NCBI GenBank assembly: GCA_022562655.1
Contig: JADFOU010000029.1
Coordinates: forward strand, 1-12,709
Reading direction: 5' to 3'
Length of the DNA: 12,709 nucleotides
From: a candidate division TA06 bacterium
GTDB taxonomy: Bacteria; Hydrothermota; DG-26; E44-bin18; JADFOU01
Position 1 is the first letter of the stretch. Each line of letters opens with the position of its first letter. The notes under the pieces were generated by a model that was given only the letters and a program-made list of their open reading frames with translations, searched no databases and was not told where the DNA came from. Position numbers and translations under genes: made by a program. This document shows positions 6,312 through 12,709 of this stretch, in pieces.

Positions 6312-7268
6312 TTAGTACGCTCCTTTTTCTGTAAGTACTGCTGGGATGGTTTTTATAAGGAGGAGAAAATCGAGCCAGAGAGACCAATTGTCAATATAAT
6401 AGAGATCCAAAAGAACCATATCATTGAAGGAAACAGAGCTTCTTCCAGAGACCTGCCAGAGGCCTGTAATACCCGGTTTTGCAGACAACCTTCGTTTGTG
6501 CCACTCCTGGTAGTGGATGATTTCATAAGGGATTGCGGGCCTGGGTCCAACCAAGCTCATCTCTCCTCGAAAGACATTGATGAGTTGAGGTAATTCATCC
6601 AAGCTTGAGCGTCTGAGAAAGTATCCGAGTCTTGTAATCCGAGAATCTTCTCTTAATTTGTAAGTTCCTCGAGAGCTCCCACTTTTTTTGATAAAATTTG
6701 CCATAAACTCTTTGTGGGGATTTTCTCCATTTTCATTCATCGTTCGGAACTTATAGAAGATGAACTTCTTACCATCTTTTCCAAGTCTTTTTTGGCGGAA
6801 GAAGACTGGGCCAGGCATCGTTCCTTTGATCAATATTGCAATGATGAAAAAGAGGGGAGCACATAGGAGTATGCCCAAGACTGAACCCAAAAGATCCACA
6901 CTTCTTTTGATCAACCGGTGCAGTCCTTTGATTTTGTTTCCTTTCAAGGTTAGCTGGGGGATACCATTGATTGTTTTCAAGTTGATCCTATGAGAGAGGG
7001 AATCGTAGAGGTTCGAAACGAAATGAATTTGCTTAACTCTTTTGGGACATTGTTCTCGAATGTGAAACATCTCCTCTGGAGTCAGAGAAGGAAAGGCTAA
7101 GTATACCTCATCTATTGAATTCTTGTCGATGAGGGGACTTAGGTCTTCAGCGATCCCTCGTGTATTCAGGATCTTCGAATGGATCCTTTCTCCCTCCTCG
7201 ACAAATCCTATAAAACGATACCCCTCTCGATGAATCCCCTCTCGTGAGATGATCAAAACTTTTTTCAT
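6312..7268 (-). CDS. Polyprenyl-phosphate sugar-1-phosphate transferase (initiating glycosyltransferase), short form
   Basis: The product has 318 residues. It transfers a sugar-1-phosphate from a nucleotide sugar to undecaprenyl phosphate at the inner membrane, the first committed step of glycan assembly. The C-terminal catalytic domain (about 115-318) is complete: a membrane-reentrant helix (about 122-150), 'PGPVFFRQKR' (152-161), K-F-R-T-M (173-177), the catalytic Asp-Glu pair 224-225 in S-S-L-D-E-L-P, 'LVGPRPAIPYE' (239-249) and 'KPGITGLWQVSGR' (264-276). Residues 1-110 are a shortened Rossmann-like domain ('VLIISREGIHREGYRFIGFV'). Usual family members have four or five N-terminal membrane helices and a longer G-x-G-x-x-G loop; here the frame closes with TAA at 7281-7283, so the helices are truly absent. 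The start ATG 7268 has only a weak upstream AAAG. Substrate is unknown; the neighbours suggest an N-acetyl amino sugar. Confidence 0.92.
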   Translation of the reverse strand: MKKVLIISREGIHREGYRFIGFVEEGERIHSKILNTRGIAEDLSPLIDKNSIDEVYLAFPSLTPEEMFHIREQCPKRVKQIHFVSNLYDSLSHRINLKTINGIPQLTLKGNKIKGLHRLIKRSVDLLGSVLGILLCAPLFFIIAILIKGTMPGPVFFRQKRLGKDGKKFIFYKFRTMNENGENPHKEFMANFIKKSGSSRGTYKLREDSRITRLGYFLRRSSLDELPQLINVFRGEMSLVGPRPAIPYEIIHYQEWHKRRLSAKPGITGLWQVSGRSSVSFNDMVLLDLYYIDNWSLWLDFLLLIKTIPAVLTEKGAY

Positions 7269-7308
7269 CTTTAATATCAGTTAAATGATCATTAGCAATA
7301 GGTCCCCT

Positions 7309-7409
7309 CACCTGTCATTGCGACCCCGCCACAGGCGGGGGAAGCAATCTCTTGGCTCGGGACATGGTTTGGTAAATGGTTCAATCCTGACCTGTCGTCA
7401 GGACAGGTG
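7309..7409. repeat. MITE/REP-like element with 8-bp inverted ends and internal hairpins
   Basis: CACCTGTC (7309-7316) and GACAGGTG (7402-7409) are exact inverted repeats bounding about 101 bases. Inside the left end is a compound hairpin 7317-7348: ATTGC, then CCCCGCC-ACA-GGCGGGG, then GCAAT. The right end can fold two mutually exclusive ways: CCTGAC/GTCAGG (7386-7402) or ACCTGTC/GACAGGT (7390-7408). The GTCATTGCGA...GAAGCAATCTC core is a motif I recognise as a common dispersed repeat in environmental deltaproteobacterial and similar genomes. No open reading frame of note is inside. It fills most of the 148-base gap before the sugar transferase. Confidence 0.75.
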
Positions 7410-7416
7410 TAACGAT

Positions 7417-8433
7417 TTAGCCATTTTTCCATCCTTCTATTTGTTCGCCTCCGTTTTGTAGGGATCTTTCTGCTAATTCCAATATTTTTATAACCCTCAG
7501 TCCACTCATCCCGTCTGTCTTTGGCTTCATTCTTGTCTCCACACAGTCGAGAAAATGACGAAGTTCTACCTGTAAAGGTTCGGTATTTTCGAGAATCGGC
7601 GAGGTTATCTCTCCCGTTCGGTAACTCAACTGGAATTCTCCGAAAGTTTCTGGATTTTTGAATTCCACCCCTTTGTCAAAGACCTTGATCTTTTCGAGGT
7701 TAGCCATATCATCGTAGATGAGCATCTTTTTCGATCCAACGATTGTTGTTCTGCGGAGCTTCGTGGGAGCAAGCCAGGAAACCTCGATGTTGGCAATGAT
7801 TCCTGAAGAGAAAGACAGGTTGAGAAAAGCAACATCAGGAAGATCTGGAAGGATATAGCCCCTTCCCACAGCGGAGACCCTGATTGGATCATCGTCTAAC
7901 CAGAAGAGAATGATGGAGAGATCATGGGAGGCGAGGTCCCAGAGGACGCTTACATCTTTTCGATGAATGCCGAGATTTACTCGCGACGAAGTGATAAAAC
8001 AGATCCTTCCCAGTTCTCCATTTGAAATGAGCTCCTTGATTTTGACCACGGGAGGACTATATTGAAAGACATGGCCCACCATCAAGATACGGTCCTTATT
8101 CTTTGCGAGATCGATGAGGATCTCAGCCTCTTGGGCAGAGGCGGTAAAAGGTTTCTCTACGAAAACATCCTTTCCCCTCATGAGACATTCCTTGGCCAGA
8201 GAAAAATGGGAATTTACAGGGGTTGCGATCAATAGGACTTTCGTTTCTGGGTCTTCGAGGATCTCCTCTGATCTTTGGGTACTCCTCACATTCGGGTATC
8301 TCTTCTTCATACGGGCGAGTTTCTCCTCGTCGAGGTCGCAAACCCATTTGACTTTGCAACCCGAATTCTTGTGGAGGACCCGAAGGATATTGGGCCCCCA
8401 ATAACCACAACCAATAAGACCGACAGTATGCAT
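7417..8433 (-). CDS. Gfo/Idh/MocA-family NAD(P)-dependent sugar oxidoreductase
   Basis: The product has 338 residues, normal for the family. The N-terminal Rossmann domain opens with 'VGLIGCGYWGPNILRVL' (4-20), carrying the G-x-G-x-x-G/P dinucleotide loop. The family's E-K-P motif, with catalytic Lys94, is in 'VFVEKPFTAS' (91-99). The C-terminal alpha/beta domain has 'LWDLASHDL' (164-172), whose His170 is in the position of the usual acid-base His in the D-x-x-x-H-D pattern. The 'YWGPN' opening is common in WlbA/WbpB-like UDP-GlcNAc(A) 3-dehydrogenases of surface-polysaccharide clusters, but no aminotransferase or acetyltransferase partner (WbpE/WbpD type) is in view, so the substrate is open. 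It lies 49 bases after the FemAB-like gene. No clear ribosome site precedes ATG 8433. Cytoplasmic, no signal peptide. Confidence 0.9.
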   Translation of the reverse strand: MHTVGLIGCGYWGPNILRVLHKNSGCKVKWVCDLDEEKLARMKKRYPNVRSTQRSEEILEDPETKVLLIATPVNSHFSLAKECLMRGKDVFVEKPFTASAQEAEILIDLAKNKDRILMVGHVFQYSPPVVKIKELISNGELGRICFITSSRVNLGIHRKDVSVLWDLASHDLSIILFWLDDDPIRVSAVGRGYILPDLPDVAFLNLSFSSGIIANIEVSWLAPTKLRRTTIVGSKKMLIYDDMANLEKIKVFDKGVEFKNPETFGEFQLSYRTGEITSPILENTEPLQVELRHFLDCVETRMKPKTDGMSGLRVIKILELAERSLQNGGEQIEGWKNG

Positions 8434-8482
8434 TTAAGTGAAGTTATTATTTGGCTTACGTACACTATCTAAATATTCTACT

Positions 8483-9535
8483 TTAACCAAGATGGCGATA
8501 GAGAATCTTCCCACCCCATTTGTTCAAGGCCAAAGGCGCCTTGCGCCAGAAAGTGGTCATGAGTCTATATTTGAAGCTCCTTTCCTCTGTTGATGTAATT
8601 CCTCGCACCTCCGGGAAATAGAAATAAGGCATTGCCATTTCCCGTGTTCCCCAGCGTCGTTTAAATTCCATCAATCCCTGGTTGTCCGGAGAGGTTCTTC
8701 CAAAGTCGAGCCATTGGAATCCCTCTTGACAGCCTCTTTGAATTGCCGTCCAAAGTAAGAGATGATTGGGTTGATAGTGAAGAAATTCTGGATCTGAGGA
8801 ATTAAACTTGTGATAGAGGGTTTTGTTGTGGTGAAGGAAGAGGCTTCCTGCAATCTCTTTTCCCTTGACTTCTGCAAGTAGGAGAAAAGCGAGACCTTTT
8901 GAGACTAAAATCTTCCAAATATTTTGGAAGAAGGCATAGGGTTGGGGGGGTACCCCATGGCGCCTTCGGGTTTTTACATGAAGGCGGTAGAAAGTCTGCA
9001 TGTCCCTCTCGTCTTTTCCCTCTCGGATCCTGATTCCGGACCGTTCCGCTTTTCGAATGGCGTAGCGTACCGCTTTCGGATGGAACCCCTTCCAGAGATC
9101 CTCAGTTGAGTTATTCAAGTCGAGTAGAAAGGATTTGTAATAATCTTTCTTTTGAAATAGTCGATTGTCGAGCATCGCACTTCCCCGAAATGTTCTGATC
9201 TCAAAATAGGAGAGGTTTTCGTCCATCTCCTCCCGAAGAGTTCGAAAGAGTACTCTTAAATCGTGAACGGTATCTACAAGAGGATCTCCACTATCGGAAT
9301 AGGGGAGAGAGACTGCTCGATTCCCGGTTAAAGGGCTTCGAATAAGAAAAAAGGCGATCCCTCCACGAATAGAATGATTTTCATCTTCAAGAACCCAATA
9401 GGAAGGGGTGTGATGATAGGTTTGTTCAATCACCTCTTGCCAAGCAGAATGGTGGTAAATCGTTCCATAAGGATGAGAATTTACGAATAGATCCCAGCGC
9501 GCATCCTCACGAGGGTTTATTTTTTTGATCACCAT
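8483..9535 (-). CDS. FemAB/GNAT-type acyl or aminoacyl transferase
   Basis: The product has 350 residues. It shows the tandem-GNAT layout of FemAB-like proteins: an N-terminal half with 'TIYHHSAWQEVIEQTY' (25-40) and 'SLPYSDSGDPL' (76-86), and a C-terminal half (about 150-295) with 'HPKAVRYAIRKAERSGI' (152-168), 'GKEIAGSLFLHH' (225-236), 'NHLLLWTAIQRGCQEGFQWLDFGRT' (split here at about 257-281) and 'GLMEFKRRWG' (287-296). These match the PF13480-type domain of FemAB proteins in exopolysaccharide and XrtA-associated loci. Such enzymes attach amino acids or acyl groups to a peptide or sugar; the acceptor here is unknown but probably the cluster's glycan or its lipid-linked precursor. The ATG at 9535 directly follows the TAG of the methyltransferase (9538-9536), with AAGGGAG upstream inside that gene, so the two are translationally coupled. 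Confidence 0.87.
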   Translation of the reverse strand: MVIKKINPREDARWDLFVNSHPYGTIYHHSAWQEVIEQTYHHTPSYWVLEDENHSIRGGIAFFLIRSPLTGNRAVSLPYSDSGDPLVDTVHDLRVLFRTLREEMDENLSYFEIRTFRGSAMLDNRLFQKKDYYKSFLLDLNNSTEDLWKGFHPKAVRYAIRKAERSGIRIREGKDERDMQTFYRLHVKTRRRHGVPPQPYAFFQNIWKILVSKGLAFLLLAEVKGKEIAGSLFLHHNKTLYHKFNSSDPEFLHYQPNHLLLWTAIQRGCQEGFQWLDFGRTSPDNQGLMEFKRRWGTREMAMPYFYFPEVRGITSTEERSFKYRLMTTFWRKAPLALNKWGGKILYRHLG

Positions 9536-10255
9536 CTATACTCCCTTCTTTTTCGCAACAAGAATAACCCAGGGACTTAAAGAAGTCAATAGGTTGAGTC
9601 CCATAATCCTTTCCAAAAAGGCGAAGAGAGGAATTGTCCATTGATTAGAACTTCTTGTGAAAGGGATCCAGTTGTATCCTTTTGCCTGCATCAATGAGAA
9701 TCCCGCTCTTTTTATGTTGCATTGAATCTCCGAGAGGGTTTTCTGGTATTCCTTTTTTTTCCAGTATTTACCTTTCACAACCTCTCTTGTCAATTGCCAT
9801 TTTCTGAGGATCCCTTTGTATGAATTTCCGTTCAGGATGGAAAAGATAAAAGTCCCTTGTTCTTTCAAAATCCGGCGGCATTCGATAAAGAACCAATCTG
9901 ATTCTTCAGCAAGGTCAATGACCTGAAGGCAGAGTATGCAGTCGAAAGTGCCACTTTTGAAGGGGAAAAATTTTGATGATTTTCCAACATAAATGGCTGG
10001 AAGTTCCGTTTTTTTCGATTTCAGTTTGAGAAGGGGGAGGGGATCCGCTTCCACCACGAAGATTTTGTATCCTTTGTTATTTAGAGGAATAGCGATTCTA
10101 CCACTTCCCCCACCTACATCCAAAATACTCTTGACCTGGTCGTCTCCTTTGAGATAAGTGGATATGAAATCCTCTTCAATGGTGGTTAAATATCTCCCCA
10201 TTTGTGTGGAGTTGGCAATATCCCAATAATATTCTTTTCCAATAGAGGAATTCAT
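9536..10255 (-). CDS. Class I SAM-dependent methyltransferase
   Basis: The product has 239 residues. The SAM-binding motif I is 'ILDVGGGSGR' (44-53), motif II acidic residues are in 'IFVVEADPL' (65-73), and the post-motif 'FDCILCLQVIDL' (104-115) and 'RRILKEQGTFIFSI' agree with a methyltransferase-11/25-type fold. There is no signal peptide. It probably methylates a sugar or a lipid-linked intermediate of this cluster, which is inference from location. I chose ATG 10255 over the TTG at 10270 because GAGG lies nine bases ahead of the ATG, and because the TTG would overlap the deacetylase gene. With the ATG the gene begins four bases after that gene's TAA. Its TAG abuts the next ATG, so deacetylase, methyltransferase and FemAB-like gene form a tightly coupled trio. 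Confidence 0.88.
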   Translation of the reverse strand: MNSSIGKEYYWDIANSTQMGRYLTTIEEDFISTYLKGDDQVKSILDVGGGSGRIAIPLNNKGYKIFVVEADPLPLLKLKSKKTELPAIYVGKSSKFFPFKSGTFDCILCLQVIDLAEESDWFFIECRRILKEQGTFIFSILNGNSYKGILRKWQLTREVVKGKYWKKKEYQKTLSEIQCNIKRAGFSLMQAKGYNWIPFTRSSNQWTIPLFAFLERIMGLNLLTSLSPWVILVAKKKGV

Positions 10256-10259
10256 GTTC

Positions 10260-11204
10260 TTAGACCTCAAAGATCCTCATAAAGAAATCGAAAAGGGTAA
10301 TGGAGTCAATGTCACCTGATACGGAAAAAGCACTCTTTGCTTTTTCGGGCCAACGATCAGAAATCAGGGATTTCTCTCTCTTTTTCCACCATAGGGCGAT
10401 CTCACTCAAGGTTGCCAACCATATGGGTGGATCCATTTCTCTCCCATAGTGGAGAAGCATCTCCAATGCTTTACCGCAATAAGGGATTCGCTCGTGGTGG
10501 AGTTGTAAGACAAATAACTCCCCTCGCTGGTGAGTCGCATCCAGTATCTTTTTCCAGACCTCAAAGATTTTGTCTTGATCACGAATACCCAGGCGGTCAA
10601 TTAGGACTTCATCATCCGGAATGGAGACGGGGATCTCTATGAAGCCATTGATGGAGGTCGGAAGGACCGGATGGCGCGAGGCACTTTGAGGATTATAGAG
10701 TTTTAAGACTTTCTCATAGGCTTTTTGACAGGAAGGGGGAAATTCTTTGAGTTCAATCACATCCCAGACCATAACCTGGTGTGAAGTCCAGAGAAAGGGA
10801 AATTGACGAATCGCCTTCTGGGTCTCTCCATTCCACCTGAGATAGGGAGCGCGAAAGCCTTGAAACAAGATGCCGCACTGGTTAAAGATCCGTACCGCCT
10901 TTTGGAGATGCTCTCTATGCTCTCTTTCAGAAAGTTGAGAATAATCTGTATGGACGTAGCCGTGGATGGCAAATTCTACACCCCTTTTTTGAAGATTCTG
11001 GATTAACTTGGGGTGGCGTTTCAAGGTCGTTGCCGTTATGGGAAAGGTTGGGGAACATCCAAATCTCTGGACAATCTCCACGTAGGTATGAAGGGCTTTC
11101 TCAATCTTCTTTGAAGTGAAGCCGAAACGGTAGAAAAGAGTTGGAACCCGTTTCATGAGATTCACACCTCCGCGGGAATTGTAAAAAAACTTGGGAATAT
11201 TCAT
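10260..11204 (-). CDS. Polysaccharide deacetylase-fold protein lacking the TFDDG motif
   Basis: The product has 314 residues with ATG 11204, which has AAAGAGAG upstream; a TTG at 11267 has no ribosome site and overlaps the glycosyltransferase. The NodB-type metal site is partly present: H-x-x-x-H with His81 and His85 in 'EFAIHGYVHTDY', and 'GFRAPYLRW' (116-124) as motif 3. Where the family has T-F-D-D-G, this protein reads 'TLFYRFGF' (22-29), so the catalytic and metal-binding Asp pair is missing. 'EIPVSIPDDE' and 'FVLQLHHERIPY' further on, and 'SVSGDIDSITL' near the end, recur in my memory of a deacetylase-like subfamily in exopolysaccharide clusters that also opens 'MNIP.(F/L)FYN.RGG'. It may be a divergent deacetylase or a non-catalytic relative. 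No signal peptide, so it would act in the cytoplasm. Confidence 0.82.
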   Translation of the reverse strand: MNIPKFFYNSRGGVNLMKRVPTLFYRFGFTSKKIEKALHTYVEIVQRFGCSPTFPITATTLKRHPKLIQNLQKRGVEFAIHGYVHTDYSQLSEREHREHLQKAVRIFNQCGILFQGFRAPYLRWNGETQKAIRQFPFLWTSHQVMVWDVIELKEFPPSCQKAYEKVLKLYNPQSASRHPVLPTSINGFIEIPVSIPDDEVLIDRLGIRDQDKIFEVWKKILDATHQRGELFVLQLHHERIPYCGKALEMLLHYGREMDPPIWLATLSEIALWWKKREKSLISDRWPEKAKSAFSVSGDIDSITLFDFFMRIFEV

Positions 11205-11232
11205 CGAAACTCTCTTTCGTGTCCTTCCGATT

Positions 11233-12709
11233 TCAATCAGGGTATTCCGACTCTCTGGATGGATCAATGAGCTGACAGTACTTCTCTTTGACAGAACTCC
11301 ATTTGATTTTTTGATATTGAGTATATGCTTTGTCAGCCAATTGTTGACGTTTTTGAGGAGAGCAATAGAGATCAGAGATACGGTCAGCCAGTTGTTTCAC
11401 ATTAGACGATTCAAAATACATAATGCAATTTTCATCAAAAAGAACCTGAATCGCCTGAGTTCGTGTGGCGATTACCGGTCTCTTCATAGCCACGTATTCA
11501 AACAATTTGATTGGAATGGTAAGGTTTGTATGGTCATTAAGGACCATTGGAACGATACCTAAATCAGCATTGTTGATTGCTTGAGGAATCTGATTGTATG
11601 GAATATATCCTCTGAAATGCACTTGATCACTGATACCGAGGTGTTTCACAAGATTGGAGAGAGTTGGAAGGTATTCGCCTTCTCCTAAAATTTCTAAGTG
11701 GAGACCGGGAATCCTGTCTTTTAAAAGAACTATTGCCTGAATTAAGTCCTGTAAACCATATCGTTTTAATAGAGTACCGTGATAGAGGAGCATGAGACCG
11801 TTTTTTTCAGTCTTTCCATGGAGGGTACGCAAGGTGGCTTCAAAAATTCGATCATTCGGGACACTGTAAATGAATGCTCCTTTTGAAGGGGGAAGACCAC
11901 GACTCAACTGAACACGGTAAAATGTCTTTGAGAAGGCGATTACAGTATCAGCGTATTGAGTGCTCAATCGCTCTAAAAAAATGATGAGTTTGATAGAAAG
12001 GGATTCCCTTTTTACCCTGAATTTTGATTGAAACATCTCGGGCATCGGTTCGAACATATACAGGACTATTTTTGCTCCCAAGAGTTTTGGAATGATCGCA
12101 GCAAAGACAAGGAAATCCGGTAAGTTATCAATTTCGATCACATCATAGCGTCTCACTATGGAACGAAAGGTGAGGACAATTCCGCTGAGGAGAAAAAATG
12201 CTGAATACTCAAAGAGATAACGAAGGAGAGAACCTCGATGGTGGCGAACTGGAAGGCGATAAACATCGATCCCATTGATTTTTTCACGACTTCTCTCTCC
12301 CCAATTTTGTAGGCAGATTACTTCTACTTCATATCCAGCTTCTTTGAGCGATTCAGCATTTCTTACAACATGACTATCTTGTGGGTAATAGAAATGGCGG
12401 ACGATACAGACCCTCTTTTTGGCTTTTTTTGTTGGTCTATGTCGGGATAGGTGAGCCAGTGTAGAACTGGCATAGAGAATGAGAAAGGGGAGTATGAGGA
12501 TCGTGAAACGATGTGCATTGAAGAATATCACCGTAGAACAGTAAAAATAGAGGATCGAGAACAGTAAGATTTTAGAAGCTGGATATTTCCTCCAGGAGAG
12601 GATAATGCCCAAGAGAGACAGCAGCACGAGCAGGATAAAGACAAAACGAGTCGTGAAATGCGGATACGGCTCCCAGTAGAATATCATCTTTTTGAACGTA
12701 AGACGTAGA
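11233..12709 (-). CDS. Glycosyltransferase: membrane C-terminal part of a GT39/GT83-like protein fused to a GT4 domain, 5' end outside the window
   Basis: The reading frame stays open from the TGA at 11233 to the right edge; ATG 12687 is only the first ATG and codons upstream of it (L-R-L-T-F-K-K) continue the protein. Residues counted from that ATG: three hydrophobic segments (about 12-31, 40-56, 61-80) ending in 'NAHRFTILILPFLILYASST', which looks like the last membrane helices of polytopic dolichol-phosphate or arabinose-type glycosyltransferases (R-F/Y-x-x-x-I-x-P-F-L). After a basic linker, 'RVCIVRHFYYPQDSHVVRNA' (from 92) opens a GT4 domain; its C-terminal Rossmann half contains 'LYHGTLLKRYGLQDLIQAI', 'LEILGEGEYL' and 'IPIKLFEYVAMKRPVIAT', the GT4 E-x-x-x donor-site region. 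It should transfer nucleotide-activated sugars at the inner membrane. The gene is 28 bases upstream of the deacetylase-like gene. Confidence 0.85.
   Translation of the reverse strand, partial: LRLTFKKMIFYWEPYPHFTTRFVFILLVLLSLLGIILSWRKYPASKILLFSILYFYCSTVIFFNAHRFTILILPFLILYASSTLAHLSRHRPTKKAKKRVCIVRHFYYPQDSHVVRNAESLKEAGYEVEVICLQNWGERSREKINGIDVYRLPVRHHRGSLLRYLFEYSAFFLLSGIVLTFRSIVRRYDVIEIDNLPDFLVFAAIIPKLLGAKIVLYMFEPMPEMFQSKFRVKRESLSIKLIIFLERLSTQYADTVIAFSKTFYRVQLSRGLPPSKGAFIYSVPNDRIFEATLRTLHGKTEKNGLMLLYHGTLLKRYGLQDLIQAIVLLKDRIPGLHLEILGEGEYLPTLSNLVKHLGISDQVHFRGYIPYNQIPQAINNADLGIVPMVLNDHTNLTIPIKLFEYVAMKRPVIATRTQAIQVLFDENCIMYFESSNVKQLADRISDLYCSPQKRQQLADKAYTQYQKIKWSSVKEKYCQLIDPSRESEYPD

Noticed and set aside
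7309..7409. CRISPR array or riboswitch in the gap before the sugar transferase
   Set aside because: There are no regularly spaced direct repeats, and no recognised aptamer core; the inverted ends and hairpins fit a palindromic repeat element.
11205..11267. Start of the deacetylase-like protein at TTG 11267
   Set aside because: No ribosome site precedes it and it overlaps the glycosyltransferase gene; ATG 11204 has AAAGAGAG and gives the family-like 'MNIPKFFYN' start.

Overview
The window reads as a piece of chromosome from an uncultured Gram-negative bacterium. Two lipoproteins with a lipobox, pilin-type proteins and a surface-polysaccharide cluster all point to a cell with an outer membrane. 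The protein families (alternative GlmU-like protein, stand-alone HNH protein, XrtA/EPS-style FemAB and deacetylase, short palindromic repeats with a GTCATTGCGA core) are most familiar from Desulfobacterota (Deltaproteobacteria), Nitrospirota and similar lineages. That assignment is inference from gene content; there is no marker gene that settles it.

Left half, plus strand (1-3919). The window opens inside a large PilX-like minor pilin or pilus-tip gene, of which the C-terminal ~403 residues are present. A likely terminator, a 12-bp perfect palindrome and a TTGACA-type promoter lead to a complete tRNA-Ala(GGC). Only 9 bases after its encoded CCA begins a tight four-gene run: a lipoprotein with a type II secretion pseudopilin-like body, a TPR lipoprotein, a small single-pass pilin-like/DUF4845-like protein and a stand-alone HNH endonuclease-family protein. 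The genes overlap or nearly touch, so they are probably one transcript, possibly started at the tRNA promoter.

Right half, minus strand (12709-3945). Eight genes run leftward and form a surface-polysaccharide (EPS, capsule or O-antigen) cluster. In transcription order they are: a glycosyltransferase whose N-terminus is still membrane-embedded and runs off the window edge (apparently a fusion of a polytopic GT39/83-type end with a GT4 domain), a polysaccharide deacetylase-fold protein without the usual catalytic Asp pair, a SAM methyltransferase, a FemAB/GNAT-type acyl or aminoacyl transferase, a Gfo/Idh/MocA sugar dehydrogenase, a polyprenyl-phosphate sugar-1-phosphate transferase lacking the usual N-terminal membrane domain, an alternative GlmU-like protein, and a ROK-family sugar kinase broken by a +1 frameshift. 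The last three genes together look like a kinase / nucleotidyl-acetyl transferase / lipid-loading module that would feed an activated amino sugar into glycan assembly; the upstream genes would extend and decorate it.

The gaps in the polysaccharide half hold short palindromic repeats, including a ~101-bp MITE-like element with 8-bp inverted ends (7309-7409). A GACTC-rich repeat sits in frame inside the ROK kinase. No CRISPR array, integrase, transposase gene or classical defence system is visible. No intergenic stretch exceeds 300 bases. The best candidates for follow-up are the membrane-GT/GT4 fusion, the tRNA-abutting lipoprotein/pseudopilin/HNH operon, the repeat-in-gene insertion and frameshift in the ROK kinase, and the two carbohydrate enzymes missing expected parts.
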